40,989 nt of DNA, from assembly GCA_014800065.1 (NCBI GenBank), contig JAAVGX010000082.1:1-40989 (forward strand). Direction: 5' to 3'. The first letter of the stretch is position 1. Each line of letters starts with the position of its first letter. Origin of the DNA: Bacteroidales bacterium (GTDB taxonomy: Bacteria > Bacteroidota > Bacteroidia > Bacteroidales > Muribaculaceae). Below are positions 7,997 to 15,818 of this stretch, piece after piece. Below the pieces are notes generated by a model that was not told the DNA's origin, searched no databases, and saw nothing but the letters and a program-made list of their open reading frames with translations. A program made the translations under genes and the position numbers.

Positions 7997-8701
7997 TTAT
8001 ATTTTAGAATTTTTTCTGAGGAGTATTTGCGCCAGTTCGGCCACCCCTTCGGTGGCGTTGGCGCGTATTACGTTTACGCCGCGTGGCACTACTGACGGGT
8101 TGGGGTCGATGTAGTAGACGGGCACTCCGGGGCGAACATAGTTGACGAGAGCCGCGGCGGGATAGACCTGCAGGCTTGTACCGATGATTACGAAGACGTC
8201 GGCGCGTTGGACGAGCTCGACCGCGGGTTCGAGCATGGGTACCGCCTCCTGGAAGAATACGATGTGCGGGCGCACATGATGGCCGTCGATGATGGTTTCG
8301 GGGCTTGTGCGAGTGTTGTAGTCCAGGCGGTATACCTTTGTTTCATCGTCGAGAGCGCGGACCTTGTTTAGCTCGCCGTGGAGGTGCAGGACGTTAGATG
8401 AACCGGCACGCTCGTGGAGGTCGTCGACATTCTGAGTGATGATGTAGACGTCGAAATCGGTTTCCAAGTCCTTGAGGATTAGATGAGCGGCATTTGGTTC
8501 CACTTGCGCCAACTGAGCGCGGCGCGCGTTATAGAACTCGTGAACCAGCGCGGGATTTCGGCGAAATCCGTCGGCACTGGCCACGTCCATCACGGGGTAT
8601 TCTTCCCAAAGGCCATCGGCATCGCGGAAAGTACGGATTCCGCTCTCGGCGCTGATACCGGCGCCGGAGGATATTACGAGAACAGGTTTAGAAGCGGTCA
8701 T
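7997..8701 (-). CDS. cobB: SIR2 family NAD-dependent protein deacylase
   Basis: This is an NAD-dependent lysine deacylase of 234 residues. It shows the NAD-binding GAGISAESGI (13-22) and TFRDADGLW, TQNVDDLHERAG (89-100), the catalytic His H108 in HLHGEL, RPHIVFF, and GTSLQVYPAA. Y57-N-A-R60 (YNAR) matches the Y-x-x-R pair that lets CobB and SIRT5 act on succinyl-lysine. The four zinc-binding cysteines of most sirtuins are absent after HGEL, as in some short bacterial sirtuins. The ATG lies inside the last codons of ftsZ (14-bp overlap), so translation is probably coupled. The usual Bacteroidota neighbour after ftsZ (a GatB/YqeY gene) is not present. Confidence 0.93.
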   Translation of the reverse strand: MTASKPVLVISSGAGISAESGIRTFRDADGLWEEYPVMDVASADGFRRNPALVHEFYNARRAQLAQVEPNAAHLILKDLETDFDVYIITQNVDDLHERAGSSNVLHLHGELNKVRALDDETKVYRLDYNTRTSPETIIDGHHVRPHIVFFQEAVPMLEPAVELVQRADVFVIIGTSLQVYPAAALVNYVRPGVPVYYIDPNPSVVPRGVNVIRANATEGVAELAQILLRKNSKI

Positions 8702-10034
8702 CGCGGCTGAAGGTTATGTTTCCGAAAGAAGACGAAGAAGCCGGCTGGTTGTTGTTGACGGCAGCGGTTTTCTCGGCACGACGAGCAGCGTCGGATTTAC
8801 GTTTGTCGCGTTTGTAAGCGGGGTCTCGTTCGACCATTTCGATAGCTGTGTCGGAGTCGAGCTGTTCGGGAGTCAGGATGTAGTAGTTCTGAGTTTCCTG
8901 ACCGCGGGTGAACTCGTCGACCTTGTCCTTTCCGTAAGCAGCAATTATACGGGAGTTGATGGAGGCTTCCTCATTCTCGGCGGTCTGGTTGTTGCCTTCG
9001 ATCACGGCCACGGTTTCCTTGTTTGTTTCTACGGCTACGTCGAATCCGGCGGCGAGTATTGTAAACTTGATTTTGTCGCCAAGACTGTCGTCGTACCCCC
9101 ATCCGAACTTGATTTTCACGCTTCGGTTGACCTGGCTTACGAGCTGATTGGCCTGCATTGCCTCGGTAACCTTGAAAGGCGGGTTGATGTCGTGGGAGTA
9201 GTAGAAGGCGAAGAGCAGACGACGTGCGCTGCTGATGTTAGTGTCGCAGAGCAGAGGGGAGTGGAGAGCTTCGGCGATAGCCTTTGCCATACGGTTCTCG
9301 CCTTCGCCGTAGCCCACTGAAATCATGGCGGTGCGTCCTCCACGGAGACAGCTGTCCACATCGTTCATATCGATGTTGATGCTTGCGAGGCTGGTGACCA
9401 TGTCGGAGATAGTGCGGGCAGCCACAGCCAGGACGTCGTCGGCCTTAGTAAAGGCGGCGGCCCATTCCATGTCGGGGTAAATTTCGCCCAGGCGGTCGTT
9501 GTTGATCAGCAGTAGTGCGTCCACATTTTCCTGCAGGCGGTTGGCTCCGTCCAGGGCGCTGTTGAGCTTTGTAATACCTTCGAAAAAGAAAGGTATGGTG
9601 ACGATACCGACGGTGAGTATACCCTTTTTCTTTGCAACGCCGGCCACCACGGGGGCGCCACCGGTACCGGTACCGCCGCCCATGCCGGCGGTGACGAATA
9701 CCATCTTTACGTTGTTGTCGAGCATACGTTCGATTTCGGGCACACTTTCTTCGGCCGCTGCCTGTCCAACTTCAGGCTGACCACCGGCGCCCAGACCCAA
9801 GGTTGTGTTGGGGCCCAGGAGGATACGGTTGGGCACAGGGGATGCGAGGAGTGCCTGCTGGTCGGTGTTGAGGACCACGAAGTCGACACCCTTGACGCCT
9901 TGTGTGTGCATGTAGCTGACGGCGTTCGAGCCGCCGCCCCCCACACCCATTGCGATGATGGTGGGGTTGGGGGTAGTGAGAGTATTCTCACGGGTATTAT
10001 ATTTCTCAATGTTGAGATCGTCCATTTCGTCCAT
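8688..10034 (-). CDS. ftsZ: Cell division protein FtsZ
   Basis: This is the tubulin-like GTPase that forms the Z-ring, 448 residues. The GTP-binding loop is GVGGGGSNAV (30-39), and the tubulin signature GGGTGTG lies in FVTAGMGGGTGTGGAPV. The T7 region holds NDRLGEIYPDM. After the core, at about residue 330, comes a charged spacer and a C-terminal end FGNITFSRDDRF. I do not see the classic proteobacterial end peptide (DIPAFLR), so contact with FtsA must use a diverged tail. The gene lies 24 bp downstream of ftsA and overlaps the SIR2 gene. The start is MDEMDDLNIEK; M4 is an equally possible start. Confidence 0.98.
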   Translation of the reverse strand: MDEMDDLNIEKYNTRENTLTTPNPTIIAMGVGGGGSNAVSYMHTQGVKGVDFVVLNTDQQALLASPVPNRILLGPNTTLGLGAGGQPEVGQAAAEESVPEIERMLDNNVKMVFVTAGMGGGTGTGGAPVVAGVAKKKGILTVGIVTIPFFFEGITKLNSALDGANRLQENVDALLLINNDRLGEIYPDMEWAAAFTKADDVLAVAARTISDMVTSLASINIDMNDVDSCLRGGRTAMISVGYGEGENRMAKAIAEALHSPLLCDTNISSARRLLFAFYYSHDINPPFKVTEAMQANQLVSQVNRSVKIKFGWGYDDSLGDKIKFTILAAGFDVAVETNKETVAVIEGNNQTAENEEASINSRIIAAYGKDKVDEFTRGQETQNYYILTPEQLDSDTAIEMVERDPAYKRDKRKSDAARRAEKTAAVNNNQPASSSSFGNITFSRDDRF

Positions 10035-10058
10035 AAAAATCAGTACAATAGATTGTGA

Positions 10059-11675
10059 TTATTTTCTATTATCTTCCTCGGGGCCGAGCATTCGGGTGAG
10101 CATGTCGGAAAACTTGTCCATACGCGAGCTTGCGGCCTGGATGTCATCCTCCTCTTCGGCATACGCGATGTCGTTGATGTTGAGGTCCTCTTCGGAATCG
10201 TCGTCGTCATAGTCCTCCTCATCTTCGTCGCGTTGTTTACGCTTGCGTCGGAATATATCGAAGAAGCTTCGTGATTTGCTCTTTGGTTCGCGGTCGTCGG
10301 GGTCGTCCTCCAGCAGGCGGTCATCATCTTCCTCGACGGCTTTTCTGACGGGTTTCCTCACGGGAGCCGGTGCGGAAGCAGCGGGTGCGGCCTGGCGTGT
10401 GGGTTCCTGTGTCGGGGCGGCCTTGGGGGCTTCCTGGGCAGGGGCCTTGGGGGCTTCCTGAGCGGGAGCGGGGGCTTTTGGGGCCGGCTTGGCTTCGGGA
10501 GTGATCACTACCACGGGTTCTTCGGGCTCAACGGGTCGGATAGGGCTTAGGCCTTTGAGCCCTGGGATACGGTTGGCGATTGCCAGCAGAGCGATTATGT
10601 CGATGTTGTCGGATGTGTTGCGTCCGGGAGTGTGGAAGGTTATGCCTTCGGGCATTGTGGCCATACGGACATGAATTTTCGACTGCTGACCCACCAGTTT
10701 GGCGAAGTCGGCCAGCTGGCTTCCACCGCCGGTGAGCACGATTGTGCTGAGAGCATTGAGCGGTGTTATGGAGAGGTTGATATGGTGCATTGCGTTGGCG
10801 ATGATTTCTCCTGCGCGCGCACGTGCGTACCCTTTTATTTCCTTTATATTGGGAGTACGGTCGTTTTTGTCCTCGGGGTCGAGGTTTATGAGACTCTTCT
10901 TAATATTTTCAGCGGCCTCCTCGGTGATGCCGAGTCCGACGCTGAGGTCGCGGGTAATCAGAGCCGACCCCATTGGAATAGTAACCAGGGAAGCCAGGGT
11001 ACCGTTTTTATAAGTAACCACCGTTGTGGTTTCGGCGCCGACATCGATCAGCGCGGCACCGACTTGCTTTTCGTCGCGTGTGAGGACGAAGTCGGCCACA
11101 GCGATAGGGCGCAGAGCATAGCGGATCTCCTCGGCGGGGACGGTGTCCAATCGCAAACGTTCGAGGTTCTGGTGCGTCTCCTTTCCACAAGTGATGAGCA
11201 TGAACTCGCCACGGAGCGTTTCGCCATAGGAGCCTACAGCCCTGGGGACAGCGGTTTTGTTGACGTAGAACTTACGAGGCATCACCGCTTCGATGATATG
11301 CGTGTCGCTGACATAGTCGCGGGTAGCTTCCTGTTTGAGACGAGCCACTTGCTGTTCTGTGATTTCGCACTCCTGGGGGAAGTGGATCACCGACTCGGTG
11401 GCATGAGCGCCGAGCGAACGACCGCCCAGAGCGATGGCCAAGCCCTCCACGCGCCTACCCTGAACGGTACGGGCGCTCTCCAGCGAACGTATGACTTCAC
11501 TGACCAGACGAGCCACCTCGCGGATGTTCTGAATGCGTCCGTATCGGACGTTGTTGGCTGAAGGGACTTCTTCCACAGCCAGGACAGACAAACTGTTGTC
11601 GGGAGCTACGGAGCCTATGGCGCCCTTTATTTTGGACGAGCCAATTTCTAATGCAACTATTGTTTTGAGATCCAC
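10059..11675 (-). CDS. ftsA: Cell division protein FtsA with long acidic C-terminal extension
   Basis: This is the actin-like membrane tether of FtsZ, 538 residues against about 420 for E. coli FtsA. The ATPase core covers about 1-385, with phosphate-1 loop ALEIGSSKIKGAIG, phosphate-2 ALIDVGAETTTV and adenosine loop TGGGSQL. A Pro/Ala-rich linker follows (about 390-450) that includes a duplicated QEAPKAPA unit, then a basic amphipathic patch SRSFFDIFRRKRK, an Asp/Glu-rich stretch, and a final amphipathic helix around M519-L530 (MDKFSDMLTRML), the likely membrane-targeting helix. It sits between ftsQ (27-bp gap) and ftsZ (24-bp gap) in the leftward dcw half. Confidence 0.97.
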   Translation of the reverse strand: MDLKTIVALEIGSSKIKGAIGSVAPDNSLSVLAVEEVPSANNVRYGRIQNIREVARLVSEVIRSLESARTVQGRRVEGLAIALGGRSLGAHATESVIHFPQECEITEQQVARLKQEATRDYVSDTHIIEAVMPRKFYVNKTAVPRAVGSYGETLRGEFMLITCGKETHQNLERLRLDTVPAEEIRYALRPIAVADFVLTRDEKQVGAALIDVGAETTTVVTYKNGTLASLVTIPMGSALITRDLSVGLGITEEAAENIKKSLINLDPEDKNDRTPNIKEIKGYARARAGEIIANAMHHINLSITPLNALSTIVLTGGGSQLADFAKLVGQQSKIHVRMATMPEGITFHTPGRNTSDNIDIIALLAIANRIPGLKGLSPIRPVEPEEPVVVITPEAKPAPKAPAPAQEAPKAPAQEAPKAAPTQEPTRQAAPAASAPAPVRKPVRKAVEEDDDRLLEDDPDDREPKSKSRSFFDIFRRKRKQRDEDEEDYDDDDSEEDLNINDIAYAEEEDDIQAASSRMDKFSDMLTRMLGPEEDNRK

Positions 11676-11702
11676 TGTTTATATTTTTTTGGAGATATCG
11701 TT

Positions 11703-12557
11703 TTATTGGTTGTTTCTAATCTGGCTTGGAGTGAGGTCGGTCATGAATGTGGAATCGGAGTCGATGTCCCATTCGCCGGTTTTCTCCTCCTCGGTTGGGA
11801 GCACCGGGGGCGGCACCACATGATTACGGCGTGAGGCTACCACCTGGTCGCGCCACTTGACGGCGATGGTGTCGTAGGCCGACCATCCTTCATATGGCGC
11901 CACATGGCGGTAGAAAGCGCGCAGTCGGCGGAATTTGTCCTCCACCATGGAAGTATCGCCGAAGTTGATGACATGTCCCACTATGTTTGGTACCAGTATG
12001 ATGTTGCCGTCGGGTTGCTGGGTGACAGTGGCTATCAGGGCACTGGCTTTCGGGTTTGAAGCGATGTAGTCCAGCAGTGGCAGCAGTCGGGCGGCGGGAT
12101 GCACGGAGTCGAACTTACCCACCAGCACGGGTACATCTATATGGTATCGCAATTCGGCGGCGATTCGTTTGCCCGAGGCGTTGATGTAGTATGAAGGCTG
12201 TCCCTTCTCGAACACGCGAGCCACGGGCACCATCGGGGTGGCCTCGATCACCAAAGTACCGTCCGAGAGAATCATTGCGTTAGCGTTCTGCAACTTATCG
12301 GAAGCGCGCAATCGTTGCTCCAGGGAGAAAAGGTCGAAGCGGTCGCGCAGAACTCCCCCTACGGTATCGGGGTCCAGTTCGGCCTCGTGGAGCACATCGA
12401 GCACGTTCACAAACCGACTTTTGGGGTCGGACAGCTCCACCTGTACTCTCTTGAGGGTAGCCTTATGCGACATGCGTGCTGACACCACCAGGGCACAGCA
12501 GCAGTAAGCTACCATAAGGAAGCTCAACACGCACATTACTACTTGTTTACGGCTCAC
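11703..12557 (-). CDS. ftsQ: Cell division protein FtsQ (DivIB-like)
   Basis: This is a bitopic inner-membrane protein of the divisome, 284 residues, linking FtsA/FtsZ to septal synthesis with FtsL. It has a short cytoplasmic start, a membrane segment at about 5-27, then a POTRA-like region (about 35-105) and a beta-domain. The start is a GTG (MSRKQVV); the next in-frame ATG at 12536 would cut into the membrane segment, so GTG is preferred. Sequence similarity is weak, as usual for FtsQ, and the call rests on the topology and the position between murC and ftsA. The 52-bp gap to murC is filled with a heptamer array. Confidence 0.92.
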   Translation of the reverse strand: MSRKQVVMCVLSFLMVAYCCCALVVSARMSHKATLKRVQVELSDPKSRFVNVLDVLHEAELDPDTVGGVLRDRFDLFSLEQRLRASDKLQNANAMILSDGTLVIEATPMVPVARVFEKGQPSYYINASGKRIAAELRYHIDVPVLVGKFDSVHPAARLLPLLDYIASNPKASALIATVTQQPDGNIILVPNIVGHVINFGDTSMVEDKFRRLRAFYRHVAPYEGWSAYDTIAVKWRDQVVASRRNHVVPPPVLPTEEEKTGEWDIDSDSTFMTDLTPSQIRNNQ

Positions 12558-12563
12558 GAAACT

Positions 12564-12616
12564 GTTGAGAGTTTTTAAAGTTGAAAGTTTAAAGTTTAGA
12601 GTGGAGAGTTTAGAGT
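12564..12616 (-). repeat. Heptamer tandem array between murC and ftsQ
   Basis: Read on the minus strand, 12616-12575 is six in-phase heptamers: ACTCTAA, ACTCTCC, ACTCTAA, ACTTTAA, ACTTTCA, ACTTTAA, followed by a degenerate AACTCTCAAC. The first heptamer contains the murC stop codon. A matching array in the same orientation relative to transcription lies between murD and ftsW at 27342-27383. Confidence 0.85.
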
Positions 12617-14007
12617 GGAGTTTTGGCTTTATTTTCGAGTTGTGCTATCAGTGGTGCGATCTGAAGGTTGAGGTCGCCGGCACCGAGAGTCAACAGGATG
12701 TCAAAGTTACGATTTTTCATTGTTTTTACAAAGTCTTCTTTGAAAATCATCACTTTATCGGTGCATTTTACATCGTCGAAGATGATTTTGGAGGTCACGC
12801 CCTCGATGGGGAGCTCTCGAGCGGGGTATATATCGGCCAGCACGACGGCGTCGGCCAGACTGAGGGCTTGGGCGAATTCGGGGGCGAAATCGCGAGTGCG
12901 GCTGTACAGGTGTGGCTGGAAAGCAACGGTGAGATGTCGGTCGGGGTACACGGCACGGACACTTGCAATGCTTCGTGCGACTTCCTCGGGGTGGTGAGCG
13001 TAGTCGTCGATGATTACACGTTTGCGTCCGTCCTCTTCGCGCCAGCGGCGTTCGAAACGCCGTTCCACGCCGGGATAAGAAGCCATGGCCGTACGAGCCA
13101 GCTCAGGGGTAAGAGATCCGGTGAGCCACACGGCAGCCAAGGCCGCGATGGCATTATCTATATTCACATCCACCGGCACACCGAGTTCGATGTCGGTGAT
13201 AGAGCCTTGGGGATGAACGAAGTCGAACACGATAGTACCGTTGCCGAAGCGTTCGTTGGCGCTGTGGAAATCGCCCGATTTGCGTCCGAAGGTGTACCGG
13301 CGCACATCCTTGCCCTGACGTGATTTCAGCTTGAGACCCTCGCGCACCACCAGTGCCCCTCCGGGCACGATGAGTTCGGTGAAGCGGGCGAACGATTCGA
13401 GGTAGGCCTCTTCGGTGCCGTAGATATCGAGATGGTCGGGGTCGGTAGCCGTAATCACGGCGATGTATGGCGAAAGATGATGGAATGAACGGTCGTACTC
13501 ATCCGCCTCCATCACACAGAATTCCGCGCCGGGGCTCAGCAGCAGGTTGGTATTATACCCCTTGAGCACACCGCCCAGGAAGGCATTGCATCCTTGGCCG
13601 CATTTGAGGATGTGTGCGGCCATCGACGAGGTGGTAGTCTTGCCATGAGTACCGGCAAAACAGATACCCTTTGAGTGTCGGGACACCTGCCCCAGCACAT
13701 AGGCACGTTTGCGCACCTCAAAACCTCCATCGCGGAAGAAACTCAGAGGAATGTTTGCATCAGGCACGGCGGGAGTATAGACCACCAGAGTACCGTGAGG
13801 CCTGCGGAAGGGCTCCGGCACAGCCTCCATAGAGTCCGAGAAAGAAACAACAGCCCCCTCGTGCTCCAGTTCGGCCGTCAAGGCCGACGGAGTGCGGTCG
13901 TAGCCCGCCACGGGCAGTCCCAGCGAAAGGAAATAGCGAGCCAGTGCAGCCATTCCGATTCCACCGATACCTACGAAGTATACTCTTTCTATATCTTTGA
14001 TTTCCAT
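12610..14007 (-). CDS. murC: UDP-N-acetylmuramate--L-alanine ligase
   Basis: This enzyme adds L-Ala to UDP-MurNAc in the cytoplasm, using ATP, the first step of the stem peptide. It has 465 residues from the start used here. The N-terminal UDP-binding Rossmann motif is GIGGIGM, the ATP P-loop is GTHGKTTT (119-126, K123), and there are EADEYDRSF and DDYAHHPEE (typical MurC, middle and C-terminal domains). The frame extends upstream to 14121 but that overlaps murG, and the ATG at 14007 lies 1 bp after the murG stop codon, starting MEIKDIERVYFVGIGG. The operon order murG-murC-ftsQ is standard. Confidence 0.97.
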   Translation of the reverse strand: MEIKDIERVYFVGIGGIGMAALARYFLSLGLPVAGYDRTPSALTAELEHEGAVVSFSDSMEAVPEPFRRPHGTLVVYTPAVPDANIPLSFFRDGGFEVRKRAYVLGQVSRHSKGICFAGTHGKTTTSSMAAHILKCGQGCNAFLGGVLKGYNTNLLLSPGAEFCVMEADEYDRSFHHLSPYIAVITATDPDHLDIYGTEEAYLESFARFTELIVPGGALVVREGLKLKSRQGKDVRRYTFGRKSGDFHSANERFGNGTIVFDFVHPQGSITDIELGVPVDVNIDNAIAALAAVWLTGSLTPELARTAMASYPGVERRFERRWREEDGRKRVIIDDYAHHPEEVARSIASVRAVYPDRHLTVAFQPHLYSRTRDFAPEFAQALSLADAVVLADIYPARELPIEGVTSKIIFDDVKCTDKVMIFKEDFVKTMKNRNFDILLTLGAGDLNLQIAPLIAQLENKAKTPL

Positions 14008-14008
14008 A

Positions 14009-15127
14009 TTAATTCGTTTGAGCAAGAACACGGTCGATAGCATCGACAATCTTTTCATCAGAGTCGCGCAGAGCCATTGCGGAGCAAGCTTTCTCCATAG
14101 CCTCCCTTCGCGGAGCGTCATTTATGAGAGCACAAGTTACATCCCACAGTTTTGCGGGCACGTCGGCATCCATCACCATAACGGCGGCATCATGTACGAC
14201 AAGCGCTTCGGCATTGTGACGCTGGTGATCTTCGGTCACGTTTGGCGAAGGCACCAGAATGGAAGCCTTTCCCAGATCCTGCAACTCGCTTATAGTACCT
14301 GCACCGGCACGGGAAAGCACCACGTCGGCGGCTCTGTAAGCCAGAGCCATATCGGCAATAAACTCTGTGACCTTGACATTGGGGCACGGATGTTCGTCGG
14401 CGAAAGCCTTGCAGCGCTCAAAGTCGGTTTTGCCCGTCTGCCAGATGATATCGAAATTGGCGGCAGAAGCGCGTCCGTCGGCAATGGCGGCCATCATGGC
14501 ATCGTTGATGGTGCGGGCACCCAAACTGCCGCCTACCACCAGCAGCAAGGGTCGATCATTCTTGAAACTCAACTCCTGTCGTGCCTGCGCCGGCGTGAGG
14601 TTGCATTCCGACAAAGACTTGCGTACAGGATTTCCGGTGAGAATGATATTTTCAGCGGGGAAGAAGCGATCCATCCCCTCATAAGCCACACAGATAGCCT
14701 TCGCCTTGGCGGCAAGAAGCTTATTGGTGACTCCGGCGTAGGAATTCTGTTCCTGCAGCACAGTGGGCACTCCGGCCCGTTGGGCAGCCTTGAGAGTAGG
14801 GCCGCTGGCGTACCCCCCGACCCCGACGGCGATGTCGGGGCGAAACTCGCGCACAATCTTTCGCGCCTTGCGCATACTTTTGAACAGCTTGATGAGCACA
14901 CCGAAATTACGCCACAACTTCCGGCGGTAAAATCCGGCAACGGGTAACCCCTCGATGGGATATCCGGCGGCCGGCACACGCGTCATCTCCATGCGGTTGT
15001 CGGCACCCACAAAGAGGATCTGGCAACCCGGATGACGACGTTCGAGGGCTGCGGCTATAGACAGAGCCGGGAAAATATGACCTCCGGTTCCGCCTCCACT
15101 GATGAGAATTCGTAATGGTGTTTTCAT
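14009..15127 (-). CDS. murG: Lipid II synthase MurG (GlcNAc transferase)
   Basis: This enzyme transfers GlcNAc from UDP-GlcNAc to lipid I on the inner face of the membrane, giving lipid II. It has 372 residues, normal length. The N-terminal Rossmann domain holds the GGGTGGH glycine loop (11-17), GVGGYASGP and QEQNSYAGVTNK. The C-terminal domain holds GGSLGA, and the donor-binding SRAGAGTISEL with E in the conserved place, then the DHQRHNA segment. It is the first gene of the leftward array, with a promoter at 15169-15176. In the usual Bacteroidales order it follows ftsW directly; here it does not. Confidence 0.98.
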   Translation of the reverse strand: MKTPLRILISGGGTGGHIFPALSIAAALERRHPGCQILFVGADNRMEMTRVPAAGYPIEGLPVAGFYRRKLWRNFGVLIKLFKSMRKARKIVREFRPDIAVGVGGYASGPTLKAAQRAGVPTVLQEQNSYAGVTNKLLAAKAKAICVAYEGMDRFFPAENIILTGNPVRKSLSECNLTPAQARQELSFKNDRPLLLVVGGSLGARTINDAMMAAIADGRASAANFDIIWQTGKTDFERCKAFADEHPCPNVKVTEFIADMALAYRAADVVLSRAGAGTISELQDLGKASILVPSPNVTEDHQRHNAEALVVHDAAVMVMDADVPAKLWDVTCALINDAPRREAMEKACSAMALRDSDEKIVDAIDRVLAQTN

Positions 15128-15168
15128 GTCTTTGCGTATGTCGCACGGGCGCGCGACTTATATTAGTG

Positions 15169-15176
15169 CAAAGTTA
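15169..15176 (-). promoter_or_regulatory. Promoter -7 element for the murG-murC-ftsQAZ array
   Basis: On the minus strand this reads TAACTTTG, a match to TAnnTTTG, ending 42 bp before the murG ATG. A -33 TTTG at normal spacing is not evident. Confidence 0.65.
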
Positions 15177-15351
15177 CAATAAATTCGGGATTTATAAAAT
15201 TAAAGATTGTAAATTTTTAAAATACCCCAAAATAGAACCAACAAACCCCCAATTAAAGACACAAAGTGTGCAAAATTTGAGGCCTTGTAAGTTAATTGAT
15301 GTTAATTGTGGCTTTTTAAGGCGTTAAAACGTCATTTTTACAACACTTTCG

Positions 15352-15383
15352 TTTGCACGTTTCGTAAAAGGTTTATAATTTTG
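15352..15383 (+). promoter_or_regulatory. Strong sigma-ABfr type promoter
   Basis: TTTG at 15352-15355 and TAATTTTG at 15376-15383 are separated by 20 bp, which fits both halves of the Bacteroidota promoter consensus. It is the best two-part promoter match I found in the window. It points rightward into a non-coding stretch that ends in a strong terminator about 70 nt further on. Confidence 0.8.
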
Positions 15384-15388
15384 CACTG

Positions 15389-15462
15389 TGTTTTTCATAG
15401 TATTAGATTAAGATAAAGGTTTTTGGGAAAGAGAAGTTGTGAAACTTCTCTTTCTTGTTTTA
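15389..15462 (+). ncRNA. Candidate small RNA of about 73 nt
   Basis: A transcript from the promoter at 15352-15383 would begin near 15389 and end in the terminator at 15427-15462, giving about 73 nt. Its 5' half is U/A-rich and looks single-stranded. It carries GTGTTTTTCATAGTATTAG-like sequence that I recall as recurring in Bacteroides genomes, possibly the multicopy FopS-type small RNA family (recollection, not checked). No open frame with a start fits inside. The start position is an estimate of a few bases either way. Confidence 0.6.
15427..15462 (+). terminator. Rho-independent terminator of the small RNA
   Basis: A perfect 12-bp stem, GAAAGAGAAGTT with AACTTCTCTTTC, encloses the 4-nt loop gtga and is followed by TTGTTTTA. 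The run of A before the stem would let it work in part on the other strand too. Confidence 0.85.
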
Positions 15463-15544
15463 TACGGGATGGGGGTCGTCAGAAAGCGAATTGAAATATG
15501 CGCGGCGTTGTTTTTTTTGCGCCGGTGGAGGGTTGGTATTTGGT

Positions 15545-15657
15545 ACATCGCAGAGCGATGTCCGTACACCTTGGGCGGGCATTTGAGACATCGCAAAGCA
15601 ATGTCCGTACACTTTGGGTTGGTATTTGGTACATCGCAAAGCGATGTCCGTACATTT
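15545..15657. repeat. 43-bp tandem repeat carrying short palindromes (three copies)
   Basis: The palindromes ACATCGC, loop aga or aaa, GCGATGT begin at 15545, 15588 and 15631, so the period is exactly 43 bp. The middle copy has one mismatch in its right arm (GCAATGT). Each is followed by CCGTACA and then TTGG/GGTTGG-type sequence. The same palindrome and flank occur alone at 3869-3887, and the flank also follows the different palindromes at 192 and 252. The units are too degenerate between palindromes, and lack unique spacers, to be a CRISPR. Confidence 0.85.
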
Positions 15658-15661
15658 TTTG

Positions 15662-15711
15662 CTGATTAATCTTGATTTATCGGGATTTATCTTGATTTTG
15701 GGGGACTTATT
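15662..15711. repeat. Decamer tandem repeat array (second copy)
   Basis: In-phase 10-bp units are ctgattaatc, ttgatttatc, gggatttatc, ttgattttgg, gggacttatt. They are the same alternating TTGATTWATC / GGGATTWATC type as at 6781-6850 and directly follow the 43-bp repeat. Confidence 0.75.
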
Positions 15712-15767
15712 GGCTGGACTTGGTAAAAAAGTTAGCTTGTCATCGCATCTCAACGGTGGTTTTTTCG

Positions 15768-15775
15768 TAACTTTG
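15768..15775 (+). promoter_or_regulatory. Promoter -7 element for yfhO
   Basis: TAACTTTG lies 43 bp before the yfhO ATG. The leader of about 35-40 nt includes a small CGGG/CCCG hairpin followed by TTTTG. No clear -33 element is seen. Confidence 0.6.
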
Positions 15776-15818
15776 CAAAATTCGGGTAAGAATCCCGTTT
15801 TGCTAATATATTTCTCTT

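Larger units (their letters stand above)
15128..15818. other. 691-bp divergent intergenic region between murG and yfhO
   Basis: No protein gene is supported here. In order it holds: the leftward murG promoter (15169-15176); an AT-rich leader with two GTTAATTG words (about 15290-15310); a promoter-terminator pair for a short RNA (15352-15462); a stretch without recognisable signals to about 15540; a 43-bp tandem repeat with palindromes (15545-15657); a decamer array (15662-15711); and the yfhO promoter (15768-15775). Confidence 0.8.

Noticed and set aside
14008..14121. Upstream extension of murC
   Set aside because: It overlaps murG, and the ATG at 14007 directly after the murG stop gives the standard MurC start.
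15545..15657. Possible CRISPR array (three regularly spaced repeats)
   Set aside because: The spacer parts are themselves similar to each other, the repeat is only about 17-25 bp, and there is no cas gene nearby; it is a 43-bp tandem repeat.
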